A stretch of DNA of 64,000 bases from an uncultured Bacteroidia bacterium. Its GTDB lineage: Bacteria; Bacteroidota; Bacteroidia; Bacteroidales; F082. The stretch is taken from assembly GCA_902785755.1 (NCBI GenBank), contig CACZZO010000014.1, positions 1 to 64,000 of the forward strand. Reading direction: 5' to 3'. The position numbers were made by a program, and so were the translations under genes. Position 1 is the stretch's first letter, and every line of letters starts with the position of its first letter. Positions 15,974 to 23,843 of the stretch are shown piece after piece. The notes beneath the pieces were generated by a model. That model worked only from the letters and a program-made list of their open reading frames with translations. It was not told the origin of the DNA and ran no database searches.

Positions 15974-16537
15974 TTACTTCAGTTTCAAGCCGTCCTTGAA
16001 GGCCTCGCCAACGCGCTTCGAGACTTGATAATAGCCGTGGGTGTAGGGGTCGAAAGTGATGGCTTGCAGAGCTTCGATATCAACCTTGCCGTCCTTCATC
16101 TTGTCGGCCTCGACGGAGGTCTGCAACACCTTGCCGATGACGCCAAGGCCCGTGTCGTCGCTTTGGTATTCGATGAACTCGCACTCCATAGCGATGGGCA
16201 GTTCGTTGATGATGGGAGCATCCACCAATGAGGATTTGGTCGCGGTGAGGCCACTCTTGGCAAACTTGTCCTTTTCGGTCTTGCCCGAAACGACGCCGAA
16301 ATAGTCGGCCTCCACCACATGGGCGGCATCGGCGATATGGACGACAAAGCCCTTGCGTTGCTTGATGTTTTCCACGGTCTTGTGAGTTTCGGTCAGGTTG
16401 AGGGCTACGCGCTCGCGGTCGAGCATGGTGCCCCAAGCGGCGTTCATCACGTCGATGGTGCCGTCTTCGTTGTATGTGGCCACGAGCAAAACGGGCATCG
16501 GGAAAATGGCTTCGGTTACTTTAATGGGTTGTTTCAT
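15974..16537 (-). CDS. Flavin reductase family protein (FMN-binding split barrel)
   Basis: 187 residues, no signal peptide. Same family as 13320: PMPVLLVATYNEDGTIDVMNAAWGT, HKTVENIKQRKGFVVHIADAAHVVEADYFGVVSG and ECEFIEYQSDDTGLGVIGKVL. Predicted cytoplasmic flavin reductase or flavoenzyme partner. A promoter box (TATCTTTGCC, 16578-16585, minus) lies about 40 bp upstream. Followed by the exported ABM protein. Confidence 0.88.
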   Translation of the reverse strand: MKQPIKVTEAIFPMPVLLVATYNEDGTIDVMNAAWGTMLDRERVALNLTETHKTVENIKQRKGFVVHIADAAHVVEADYFGVVSGKTEKDKFAKSGLTATKSSLVDAPIINELPIAMECEFIEYQSDDTGLGVIGKVLQTSVEADKMKDGKVDIEALQAITFDPYTHGYYQVSKRVGEAFKDGLKLK

Positions 16538-16729
16538 AGGGAAATAATGTTTTATGGGTTATACAATGGTTTAACGATGGCAAAGATAAGGAAAACCATT
16601 GAAATAAATGTTGTTTCTTTCTTGGTTATTATCAATAAGTTCCAAAACGGAACAAGTTATCCTTGGCGGAAAACAGAATTTTCTCCATCCTTCTTGCGGG
16701 TTCGTGAAAAAGTTGTATTTTTGCATTGT

Positions 16730-16825
16730 CGTTGGCCAATAAACAGGGTTGGCTGTAAAATCGATCCTACGAGTATCCTTGCGGAGATAACGAAGTCTAA
16801 AGCCTCTATCTTTTAGAGGCTTTTC
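16730..16825 (+). ncRNA. Candidate small RNA with promoter and terminator
   Basis: A good plus-strand -7 box (TATTTTTG at 16716-16723, followed by C) precedes about 95 bp with no coding frame, ending in a hairpin (AGCCTCTA/TAGAGGCT) and TTTTCT. The hairpin overlaps the stop codon of the minus-strand gene, so it may serve both directions. No family recognised. The other 250 bp between 16538 and 16805 shows nothing else. Confidence 0.35.
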
Positions 16826-17297
16826 TCATTTCTTTGGCTCGCTGTGGGTTCTTCCTCGAAATGGGACGAAGGTCAAAGGCGGTGAGCAGAAGTTGCTGTT
16901 TCACCCCATACCATTCTGTGGTAACAATCAGCCTATAATCTTTACCTTCGAGATAGATTCGGTTTTTCTTCCCCTGACTATTCAATTTACCAAAGTTGAG
17001 AATCAGAAGAATGAAGTCTATCGGGTCAAAATTAAAATCCTTGATTTCATCGCCGTGATCTGTAAGAATATGTGAAAGGCCATATCCGCCTTTTCCCGTT
17101 TTAGGGTCATTAGGTTGTCCCCAAGCAATATCAACATCCCCAATATCATCTCTTTTGAAGGCATGAATACAGATTCCAGTCTTGACGTTGCGGAGGTGCT
17201 CCATGGCTTCTTTGGCCTTTCCCTCAAACTGGGTATAAATAGGACCGAAGTTTATCGTTTCTTTCGGGTTTTCTTTGTCGTTAGTTTGTTTTGCCAT
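16806..17297 (-). CDS. PBECR-type (phage barnase/EndoU/colicin E5-like) nuclease-fold protein
   Basis: 163 residues from the ATG at 17297; the first 35 residues are a low-complexity tail. The core has GLSHILTDHGDEI, FILLILNFGKLNSQGKKNRIYLEGKDYRLIVTTEW and QQLLLTAFDL, the layout (HI..H, then K/R beta-strands and a late Thr) of stand-alone phage-type RelE/barnase-like RNase domains. Such domains occur in polyvalent proteins. A promoter box (CATCTTTGC) lies about 20 bp upstream. No immunity gene is obvious next to it. Confidence 0.6.
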   Translation of the reverse strand: MAKQTNDKENPKETINFGPIYTQFEGKAKEAMEHLRNVKTGICIHAFKRDDIGDVDIAWGQPNDPKTGKGGYGLSHILTDHGDEIKDFNFDPIDFILLILNFGKLNSQGKKNRIYLEGKDYRLIVTTEWYGVKQQLLLTAFDLRPISRKNPQRAKEMRKASKR

Positions 17298-17479
17298 AAT
17301 ATCTTTGCTTTTTACGTCGCAAAGATGCAAACTTTGTCAAGACCTACCCGTTGATTAAACGTTTGTTGTCGACAGCAGTCGTTTGTTGTCGTTTGTTGTC
17401 GGATATATTATTGGAAACGAGGTTTTTAAAAAATAATTATACCATCAAAATACTCCTATCCATTAAACGTATAAACAAC

Positions 17480-18079
17480 CTATTCCAATGCCTGCCTCAA
17501 CTCCCGCTCATAAATACTGCGCTCCACAATGCGGTAATGCGGGTGATAGGCCTCATCATAGCGGCGGCTGTGGTGTACGGCTTGGCTGTTTCGGGCAGCT
17601 TCGGTCAGCAGGGGAAGGTCGGTCTCAAAGCCTTCTAATTCAAACTTGTTCGCCTGGATGATGCTGACGATGGCTTCCCATTTCTCCATCCAACTGACAG
17701 TCGGTTCTTGCCACGAATTGGCACTTCTGACGAAGGCATCCAAGAGTTGCTCGGCGGTAATCAGGCTGTCGGCAATGGCAGAGAGATAAACGCGGACGTA
17801 ATCGCCTTGGCTGCCGGTAGGCTCAAAGTAAGGCGATGGGGTTTCACCCATTTTCGAAAGTTCGCGCATCAGATAGCGTCGCGCCGAGGCCGTGTCGCTG
17901 ATGATATGGCCCGGACCGAAATGCTCTTGGTAGAAACTCTTGTAGATGTCCTGCAAGGTGGATTCGGGATAAGTCGCCAACTGCCTCTCGATGGCCGAGC
18001 GCATCGCTATCGTGTCGATGGATTGCCCGAAGAGGCTGAACGAACAGGCCAAGGCCAAAACCAATAACAGCTTTCTCAT
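17480..18079 (-). CDS. Exported protein of unknown function
   Basis: 199 residues from the ATG that shares a base with the FMN reductase stop (TGATG). Signal peptide MRKLLLVLALACSFSLFG, then a helical protein with conserved-looking FYQEHFGPGHIISDTASARRYL and HHSRRYDEAYHPHYRIVE segments. I do not recognise the family; it has the look of a Bacteroidetes-specific secreted enzyme (several His, Asp and Arg in short motifs). Last gene of the DUF1905, DUF362, FMN reductase operon. Confidence 0.75.
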   Translation of the reverse strand: MRKLLLVLALACSFSLFGQSIDTIAMRSAIERQLATYPESTLQDIYKSFYQEHFGPGHIISDTASARRYLMRELSKMGETPSPYFEPTGSQGDYVRVYLSAIADSLITAEQLLDAFVRSANSWQEPTVSWMEKWEAIVSIIQANKFELEGFETDLPLLTEAARNSQAVHHSRRYDEAYHPHYRIVERSIYERELRQALE

Positions 18080-18726
18080 CACGCCTTAATAATCGTTTCC
18101 GCCATCCGTTTTCCGGCATCGAAAGCCTTTTGCAAGTCTTCTTCCCAGTGCTCCTCGCGGTACTTGCGTCTGGCTTCCTCCGAGAATCCTTCCAACTCGA
18201 AATTAGCGTAGTTCTTCACTTGGTAGGTGTTGTTGGCAAACAGTTTTTCTGGTTGTCCGAGGGCTTTGGCGATGCAAGGCTCCATGGTGCCGTAGCCATT
18301 GCAGTTGCTGCCTCCCACACCACCGTTTTGCGTCTCCACCAACACAACGGGCATCCGCTTCGGGGCGGTGATGCTGTAGTCGTTGTAGGAGAGCCAAGGG
18401 AAGGCCAAGCGCTCCAAGAAAGCCCGCATCTGGCCAGTAATCTCGCCAAAATAATTAGGCGAACCTAATACCAAACCATCAGCTTGCGCAATCTCCTCCA
18501 AGACAGGAGTCAAGGCATCCTTGTATTTGCACACTTGCGAGGCTTTGCCTCTGATCTTGCAGGCCATGCACGACATGCAGCCTTTGTAGTCGAGGGCATA
18601 GAGGCGAATGGTCTTCACCTCGATTTCGTTGCTGACGGAACCGGCTCCTTCAGCGAATTTCTTGAGCATCGAGGCCGTGTTGAAAGTGGCACGCGGGCCT
18701 CCGTCGATGATGATGATTTTTTTCAT
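18079..18726 (-). CDS. NADPH-dependent FMN reductase / flavodoxin-fold protein
   Basis: 215 residues from the ATG at 18726. IIIIDGGPRATFNTASML is the FMN-phosphate loop; GCMSCMACKIRGKASQVCKYKDAL is the Cys-containing segment common in the iron-sulfur flavoprotein-like reductases; VLGSPNYFGEITGQMRAFLERL lines the isoalloxazine. Probably a soluble quinone, FMN or disulfide reductase. It lies 31 bp after DUF362 copy 3. This family is also the source of the relic at 31-393. Confidence 0.88.
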   Translation of the reverse strand: MKKIIIIDGGPRATFNTASMLKKFAEGAGSVSNEIEVKTIRLYALDYKGCMSCMACKIRGKASQVCKYKDALTPVLEEIAQADGLVLGSPNYFGEITGQMRAFLERLAFPWLSYNDYSITAPKRMPVVLVETQNGGVGGSNCNGYGTMEPCIAKALGQPEKLFANNTYQVKNYANFELEGFSEEARRKYREEHWEEDLQKAFDAGKRMAETIIKA

Positions 18727-18757
18727 TGTAATATAGTGGTTATGTTTTAACTCATTA

Positions 18758-19744
18758 TTATTCATCTATACTCACAACCGTATATTTCCGCGTTCCAAGT
18801 CCAATCTGTTCGGCGTATTCCACCGTATGTGTGCCATGTTTTTTGTTGATGCGATCTTGCAGCGGCTTGGCGTCGTCGCCTTGGCTGCTGACATGGTTGA
18901 ACACGAGGTCGAGGCAGGCTTGGTCAAGGGCCACAGGGTCGGTGGAGGCCAGGATGCCAATGTCCTTGATGCGCGGTGCGGCAGGATGACCGTCGCAATC
19001 GCAGTCCACCGACATGTTGTTCATCACATTGATGTACACGATGTCATTGCCTTCCTGCTTGAAATAGTCGTGTACGGCCTGTGCCGCCGCAGCCATCGAC
19101 TCAAGGAAAGCGTCTTGGTTGGCAATCGTCCAATGCGTCTGGCTTTTGCCAGCGGAATGGATGTAGAGTTTTCCGGCACTCGATGCCACACCAATCGACT
19201 GGTTCTTCAGCACGCCGCCGAAGCCGCCCATGGCGTGACCTTTGAAGTGGGCCAGATTAATCATAAAGTCGTAGTTCTGCAAGTGCGAGCCGACGATGTC
19301 GTATTGCAGGTGCTTGGTGTCCTTGACGGGCAACTGGATTTCTCCCTCCTCGTCCATGATGTCGACGGTGGCGATGTCGTTGTAGCCGCGTTCAGCAATA
19401 GCCTTACGGTGCTTTTCGGTGTTGCCACGGTTGCCGCCGTAGGCCGTGTTGCACTCCACGAGGGTGCCATTCACCTTTTGCACCAAGTTTTTAATCAGCT
19501 CGGGGCGAAGGTGGTTGCTTTTCTGCGATTCGCCGGTGGAGATTTTCACCGCCACGCGACCTTGAGCCTCCACACCCAAGGCTTCATAGATGCTCACCAA
19601 CCCTTCAGGACAGATGTCGGTGGTCATATAAACCGTTGCGGCCTCACCTTCAATCGTGGGCGGGGCGGGTTGATGTGTTTGTGCTTGGCACGAAGCCATT
19701 CCCAAAATGCAAATTAATGCCATGATAATAGATGTTTTAGTCAT
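18758..19744 (-). CDS. DUF362 lipoprotein (copy 3 of 3)
   Basis: 328 residues with lipobox LGMASC (Cys 19). The DUF362 body matches copies 1 and 2 in order: GRVAVKISTGES, VECNTAYGG, INLAHFKGHAMGGFGG.LKN, NVMNNMSVDCDC, STDPVALDQAC and the shared end GTRKYTVVSIDE. It is followed by a flavodoxin-fold reductase, as copy 1 is preceded by a flavodoxin, so each is linked to a flavin electron carrier. Confidence 0.85.
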   Translation of the reverse strand: MTKTSIIMALICILGMASCQAQTHQPAPPTIEGEAATVYMTTDICPEGLVSIYEALGVEAQGRVAVKISTGESQKSNHLRPELIKNLVQKVNGTLVECNTAYGGNRGNTEKHRKAIAERGYNDIATVDIMDEEGEIQLPVKDTKHLQYDIVGSHLQNYDFMINLAHFKGHAMGGFGGVLKNQSIGVASSAGKLYIHSAGKSQTHWTIANQDAFLESMAAAAQAVHDYFKQEGNDIVYINVMNNMSVDCDCDGHPAAPRIKDIGILASTDPVALDQACLDLVFNHVSSQGDDAKPLQDRINKKHGTHTVEYAEQIGLGTRKYTVVSIDE

Positions 19745-19757
19745 TTTATTGTTGTTT

Positions 19758-20087
19758 TTATTGTCGTTCGCAAAAAGTTACATGTACCGAGTCGCCTAAG
19801 GTCTTGCCCATCTGTTTGCGGATGTCCTTCCGCACACCAATGATGAAGCAAGGCGTCCCCATCTTGACGATCTGCCCATCGTATGGCACACCGTCAAAGG
19901 TAGCGTGAACCGCCAAGCGCCCTTTTCCGAAGATTGCCTTGATGTCGAAAGGCACCTCGACGTATGCGGCATCCATATCCTCGTTTTGCAGGATGATGGC
20001 ATCGAATTCATACAGCGCATCATTGGCGACATTGGGATTTTCTGTGGGTTTGTTGTTCATGGGTCTAGAAGATATGTGGTCTTTCAT
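19758..20087 (-). CDS. DUF1905 protein
   Basis: 109 residues from 20087 (100 if the internal ATG at 20060 is used). Typical DUF1905 small barrel: [52 protein letters not shown] and [24 protein letters not shown]. Function unknown. Often found alone or fused to YdeI/OmdA-like domains. It lies 13 bp ahead of DUF362 copy 3. Confidence 0.85.
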   Translation of the reverse strand: MKDHISSRPMNNKPTENPNVANDALYEFDAIILQNEDMDAAYVEVPFDIKAIFGKGRLAVHATFDGVPYDGQIVKMGTPCFIIGVRKDIRKQMGKTLGDSVHVTFCERQ

Positions 20088-20099
20088 TTAAGTCGTTAT

Positions 20100-20137
20100 A
20101 TTCAAGAAACGCTGCATTAATACAACTTTTCTTGAAT
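20100..20137. other. Inverted repeat between DUF1905 and ClbS/DfsB genes
   Basis: ATTCAAGAAA and TTTCTTGAAT flank a loop of about 17 nt. There is no T run in either direction, so it may be an operator or a weak terminator. Confidence 0.4.
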
Positions 20138-20144
20138 AAAAACA

Positions 20145-20678
20145 CTATTTGTGGTTTTTCTGATGCGTCTTCAGCAACTTCACCGCCTGCCCGTAAGGAC
20201 TTGAAGTGACACTCACGAAGTAGGCAGCCATGTCGGTGGTGTAGGTGTTTTTGTAGTAGCCTTTGGTGAAGAGTTCCTCTTCGGTGAAACTCTCGGCGAG
20301 GCGAAGCATCTCCTCATGGGTCGCTTGCAGTAGGCGTTTGGCTTCCTCCAAAGACGTGTTTTGGTGCTTCTCCACCAGCATCTTGTCCATTTCGTGGTAG
20401 TTCTTGCGGTACTCGTCGGGCAGGTAGTCTCGCGGGTGACCTTCGCGTATGTTGTTTACGAACTCGCGCATCAGTACCTGCCACTCGTAGAGGTGGATCA
20501 ACAGGTCGCGGAGGCAGTGGTCGTATTGCCAGCGCACACCGCATTTCTTGGGGTCGGCGGCAAAGTCAAAGGGAGCTGATACGGCTTCCTCGCTCATCTT
20601 GGCAATTTGCTCATTCAGTTTGGCGTAGCCATCGGTCATGGCGGCTACAAGTTCTTGTTTGTTGGTTGGATTGGGCAT
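20145..20678 (-). CDS. ClbS/DfsB-family four-helix protein
   Basis: 177 residues matching the DfsB/ClbS pattern: start NKQELVAAMTDGYAKLNEQI, WQYDHCLRDLLIHLYEWQVLM, an FVNNIREGHPRDYLPDEYRKNYHEMDKMLVEKHQNTSLEEAKRLL core and ELFTKGYYKNTYTTDMAAYF. ClbS hydrolyses colibactin in E. coli, and DinB-like relatives have varied roles. Protective function here is inference. Paired with TfoX (18 bp upstream). Confidence 0.85.
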   Translation of the reverse strand: MPNPTNKQELVAAMTDGYAKLNEQIAKMSEEAVSAPFDFAADPKKCGVRWQYDHCLRDLLIHLYEWQVLMREFVNNIREGHPRDYLPDEYRKNYHEMDKMLVEKHQNTSLEEAKRLLQATHEEMLRLAESFTEEELFTKGYYKNTYTTDMAAYFVSVTSSPYGQAVKLLKTHQKNHK

Positions 20679-20696
20679 GGTATTCAGTTTTGAGAT

Positions 20697-21017
20697 TCAT
20701 TTTTTCCGTTTCGGTTTCGGCATCGGTAGTTCCTTACAAGTCGCCCGGACGAGTTCAGAAACATAATCACAGTCGTCCACATCGTCAATGAAGAAATAGT
20801 CTTTCGCGCCGTCGTATGGCGGACGCATTTCGACGCTGCGCAATAACGAGCGACCCGCTTCGGAAGGTTTCAAGTAGAAGCGGTTGTCGCAGATGAGGCC
20901 GAAGATAATGCCGTCGCAGTAGATGCCGTAGTCGCCGAACATTTTCTTCACTGTGATTTCGCCCGCTTTGGCGCATTGGTCGGCGATGTATTGAACGAAG
21001 TCGGGGTTGCTTGCCAT
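20697..21017 (-). CDS. TfoX N-terminal domain protein (copy 1)
   Basis: 106 residues: MASNPDFVQYIADQCAKAG, ITVKKMFGDYGIYCDG, RFYLKPSEAGRSLL and a basic C-terminal tail (KPKRKK). This is the single-domain TfoX-N type. In gamma-proteobacteria full-length TfoX/Sxy controls competence; these short Bacteroidetes versions are uncharacterised. Nearly identical to the gene at 48392; a truncated third copy is at 35654. Confidence 0.88.
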   Translation of the reverse strand: MASNPDFVQYIADQCAKAGEITVKKMFGDYGIYCDGIIFGLICDNRFYLKPSEAGRSLLRSVEMRPPYDGAKDYFFIDDVDDCDYVSELVRATCKELPMPKPKRKK

Positions 21018-21087
21018 GGTGTTGGGTTAAGTTTTAAGTTTGAGGTTTTGAAAAAGTGTACTTTGTAATTCAGGCTGTACATATATT

Positions 21088-21429
21088 CTAATTTTCGGCA
21101 AAGGTAGGGAATTTCTTCTTAACCCTATACTTCCTGTTTTTATACTCACCCTCCACCTCAAGGATGCCTTCATCCACGAGTTGTTTGAGGTAGTCGCGGG
21201 TTCTCGAAGGTTTGAGTCCGATGGCTTTCGAAATGGTTTTTGAATCTGAAATCCCGTTATCGGCGATAAAATCGATGATTTGTCGCCGATTTTCCTCATT
21301 TCGATTTCGATTTTCCGTTTTTATTGTCGTTTTATCAGACTCCTCTTCATTCATCGAAGCGATCAGTTCGAATACCAGATGCATCTGGCTATAGGCAATT
21401 TTATCCGCCCTTTTCTTCGCCCTTTCCAA
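21088..21429 (-). CDS. Winged-helix protein, last gene of the XRE/ImmA/PIN operon
   Basis: 113 residues if the TTG 1 bp after the PIN stop is the start; an ATG at 21384 is the alternative. The C-terminal 65 residues form a winged helix (RRQIIDFIADNGISDSKTISKAIGLKPSRTRDYLKQLVDEGILEVEGEYKNRKYRVKKK in order). The N-terminal part is helical and charged. It resembles the HTH tails of AlbA-type regulators, so it could be a detached regulatory tail. Tight spacing implies translation with the PIN gene. Confidence 0.65.
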   Translation of the reverse strand: MERAKKRADKIAYSQMHLVFELIASMNEEESDKTTIKTENRNRNEENRRQIIDFIADNGISDSKTISKAIGLKPSRTRDYLKQLVDEGILEVEGEYKNRKYRVKKKFPTFAEN

Positions 21430-21430
21430 T

Positions 21431-21940
21431 TTAAATCAGGGCATTAGGCAAATACTTTCCAAAATCCACCGTTGGCAACTTGCTCCCTTTTGCCAACACA
21501 TCCTTGACAAACTGTTCACATTCTTCAACCGACATCTTTCCTCGCTTTATTCCATAATAAAGGAAGTCAATTGTAGTCAGATAAGTGATTTGCTGTTTTT
21601 CACAATACTTCCTAATGTCTTTCAGATTGCTGCTGCCGATGACATTGTTAGTATAACGGCAATAGGCCATACAAGCACTCTCTCCTTTGCCAAAAGTCTG
21701 CAAAAGCCTGGCATACTCGACCATCATCTCCCCTGTCGGGTTGAACATCTCCTTTGAAATGTTTTTCAGAAAAAAGATTTGGTTGTCCAACTGGTTTTGA
21801 ATGGATCCGATCTCATCATATACCGTACTCAAAACGACATGTTCATATTCCGGCAATATCTCCGGCAACATGTTTAGCCGTCCCGCCTTGGCGAAATGAA
21901 GCAACACGTCAGCATCCAGTATGATTTTGACTTTCGCCAT
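21431..21940 (-). CDS. PIN-like nuclease, putative toxin
   Basis: 169 residues. PIN-type acidic positions appear as IILDADVLLHF (Asp 9 and 11), VYDEIGS, FGKGESACMAYCRYTNNVIGSSNLKDI and LTTIDFLYYGI. The order matches PIN-domain RNases of toxin systems. It overlaps the ImmA gene by 32 bp. A metallopeptidase-controlled XRE repressor next to a PIN protein suggests a toxin held in check and released by cleavage; this mechanism is inferred from ImmA/ImmR-type systems. Confidence 0.75.
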   Translation of the reverse strand: MAKVKIILDADVLLHFAKAGRLNMLPEILPEYEHVVLSTVYDEIGSIQNQLDNQIFFLKNISKEMFNPTGEMMVEYARLLQTFGKGESACMAYCRYTNNVIGSSNLKDIRKYCEKQQITYLTTIDFLYYGIKRGKMSVEECEQFVKDVLAKGSKLPTVDFGKYLPNALI

Positions 21941-22643
21941 AGCCGATTAGGTTAAGCAGTTCGAGATAATGACCTTCAGAAATCCTTTCCTCGTCGAATA
22001 ACTTACGAGCCTTGGAGCCAAAATCACCGATGACCAATCCTTCGTTTCCTTTTGAATAGAGTTCGACATCATATCCCCGCAAAGTTGCCTCCTGAGTAAT
22101 CGAAACCGCCAACAGCGCGTCAGCAGACACAGGACTGATAATGTGCAATTCCTTCAGCCTCACCACCAAAGTATGATGCGAAACCCCATATAGATGCTCC
22201 ATCCGAAGCAACGTGTCAATACTGACACTTTTGCTGACAATCTCATCGGATGGAATGTTTTTCAGCAAACCTTCCTTGGGCATCAGCAAAGCGGAAGCGA
22301 ACAAGTTGGCCGACCTCTCAGCGGCATCGGTATAGATTGAGTTGTCGCAGAAATGCGGCTGGGGATTCTCATCGTAGTACAAATGATACAATTCATGCGC
22401 AATGGTGAAATGTTGCCGTCCCCGTCTCGAATTGCTGTTCACCAACAAGAATCGATGCTTTTTGTCTGGGGTCAACAAAGACAATCCAAACAGTTTGTCC
22501 GACAAGGGACGATAGAGCGTCATTACATTCAATTGACGGAGGGCTGTCTTCATATTGAGTGGTTCCGTTGCGGAAACACGCAGCAACTCGCTTCGCATCT
22601 TTCCTGCAAGGATTTCGGCCGTTTCAAGGTTCAGCTTTTTCAT
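21909..22643 (-). CDS. ImmA/IrrE-family metallopeptidase
   Basis: 244 residues. Zinc-peptidase motif HFTIAHELYHLYY (HELYH at 83-87) with the third ligand region DAAERSANLFASALLMP. The N-terminal 60 residues carry the typical LNMKTALRQLNV segment; the C-terminal 60 residues are less conserved. Family members cleave XRE repressors. The start overlaps the XRE stop (ATGA), so the repressor and protease are translationally coupled. Confidence 0.9.
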   Translation of the reverse strand: MKKLNLETAEILAGKMRSELLRVSATEPLNMKTALRQLNVMTLYRPLSDKLFGLSLLTPDKKHRFLLVNSNSRRGRQHFTIAHELYHLYYDENPQPHFCDNSIYTDAAERSANLFASALLMPKEGLLKNIPSDEIVSKSVSIDTLLRMEHLYGVSHHTLVVRLKELHIISPVSADALLAVSITQEATLRGYDVELYSKGNEGLVIGDFGSKARKLFDEERISEGHYLELLNLIGYGESQNHTGC

Positions 22644-22975
22644 TTTCCCATCAGCCTTTCCATCTTAAGATAATTCATCACGACGCTCTTGAACGAGGCC
22701 GCTTCTCGCATATCATCGGCGCTAAGGTCATCAGCGCGGAAGGCGCAGACCAGCATATTGCGGACTGCCGTTTCGTCTTCCTCGAAGAGAAGCGCCAATT
22801 CGCAGCCGAACAAATCCGCTGCCTTTTGCAGCACTTCCAAAGGCGTTTCGCGCTCGCCTGCCTCATAGTTGGCGTAAGCCGAACGCCCAACACCAAGATA
22901 TTCAGCCATTTTCTCCTGCGTATAGCCGTTGGCCTCACGCAAGGCTTTCAGGTTTCTGCCTGTGATTGTGTTCAT
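22640..22975 (-). CDS. XRE-family repressor
   Basis: 111 residues from the ATG at 22975; a more upstream start would lie in the promoter. HTH_XRE: GRNLKALREANGYTQEKMAEYLGVGRSAYANYEAGERETPLEVLQKAADLFG. The C-terminal tail (ADDLSADDMREAASFKSVVMNYLKMERLMGK) is the probable cleavage or oligomerisation region. It likely represses its own operon and is cleaved by the adjacent ImmA peptidase. Confidence 0.9.
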   Translation of the reverse strand: MNTITGRNLKALREANGYTQEKMAEYLGVGRSAYANYEAGERETPLEVLQKAADLFGCELALLFEEDETAVRNMLVCAFRADDLSADDMREAASFKSVVMNYLKMERLMGK

Positions 22976-23005
22976 TTCGACCTTTTTTAACTTCTTTTTG
23001 CGTGG

Positions 23006-23063
23006 CAAAAATACAAAATATTTCGATAATTATATATTTTGCCACGGATTTTGTGTATTTTTG
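23006..23063. promoter_or_regulatory. Divergent promoter pair
   Basis: Two -7 boxes face outward: minus strand TATTTTTG at 23006-23013 for the XRE operon and plus strand TATTTTTG at 23056-23063 for a short plus-strand frame. The 40 bp between them are very AT-rich. Confidence 0.6.
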
Positions 23064-23084
23064 CAGAACCAAAACCAAAATAAC

Positions 23085-23237
23085 ATGGACGCAAACAAAC
23101 TGACACTGCATCAAGCCACAATTGCAAAGAATCTTCCAGGAGCAGCCAAATGCATGAACTCTGTGTTTTCAGCCATTGTCTTGAACATCTCCATTCCTTT
23201 CACGAGGGACGACTTGCACCAATTTGTACGATTATGA
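23085..23237 (+). CDS. Short plus-strand frame after a clear promoter; possible 5' relic
   Basis: 50 residues (start MDANKLTLHQATIAKNLPGA, with a Phe/Ile-rich middle and end RDDLHQFVRL). It starts 22 bp after a good -7 box and ends inside the 3' end of the convergent four-helix gene. No family recognised. It may be a real small protein divergent from the XRE operon or the front of a gene lost when the restriction-like operon arrived. Confidence 0.4.
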   Translation: MDANKLTLHQATIAKNLPGAAKCMNSVFSAIVLNISIPFTRDDLHQFVRL

Positions 23238-23801
23238 CAATGCCTCGGAAAAACCTCCCTCCTCCCTGAACGCCTCAAGTTGGTTCTCGATTTGTTTGCC
23301 AAGCATCATAATGAGGCGGTTGCAAAGAATGAGCAAACAGTTGGCCTCTATCATTGAATCTTTTGAGCAGAGCCAAGTATCGAACTTGTGCTTCTGCTTT
23401 AGGATGTGGAGGCTGCTTTGGTGTTGCACATCGTCTTTGTAGGTGGGGCGGTCTAATGGGGTGTGGCTGACCGCTTTGTGTTCGTCCGACTTCACTGACC
23501 AAGGGACATTTTCATATCGCATGAGCCAGTTAATATAGTCGTTGGCCAATTCCGCCAAACTTGCCCGGGCCACATCCGTGAGGCGCATCTCTGTCTCCTT
23601 TGAGGTAGAATGGCGCGAGTTGCCTTCGGCAATGTTGGCGGGGACGGAGCGTGCCGCTTGCGTCATCTGGTCGTATTGCCGCCCGCAGGGGTCGTTGGTG
23701 CGGTTGAGGTTGCGGGCGCAGAAGTCTTGCGTGGCCAGTTGTATGACATTGGCCAGCACCCAAGTATCCAACCAATAATATCCAAACCTGTTAATCTGCA
23801 T
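23232..23801 (-). CDS. Four-helix bundle protein (S23-like) with suffix domain
   Basis: 189 residues from the ATG at 23801. S23/AvD-like core: DPCGRQYDQMTQAARSVPANIAEGNSRHSTSKETEMRLTDVARASLAELANDYINWLM. The C-terminal half matches the longer suffix-domain variant. These proteins occur in rRNA intervening sequences, next to diversity-generating retroelements and in R-M neighbourhoods; role unknown. It is 42 bp downstream of the methyltransferase and probably the third gene of that operon. Confidence 0.8.
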   Translation of the reverse strand: MQINRFGYYWLDTWVLANVIQLATQDFCARNLNRTNDPCGRQYDQMTQAARSVPANIAEGNSRHSTSKETEMRLTDVARASLAELANDYINWLMRYENVPWSVKSDEHKAVSHTPLDRPTYKDDVQHQSSLHILKQKHKFDTWLCSKDSMIEANCLLILCNRLIMMLGKQIENQLEAFREEGGFSEALS

Positions 23802-23843
23802 CTCGTGTGTCTTTGTTTTGTCTGGCAAAGATAGCACTTTTTC

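Noticed and set aside
18827..19717. Long plus-strand frames opposite the DUF362 genes
   Set aside because: All three DUF362 genes have such antisense frames because of codon bias; the minus-strand products have family motifs.
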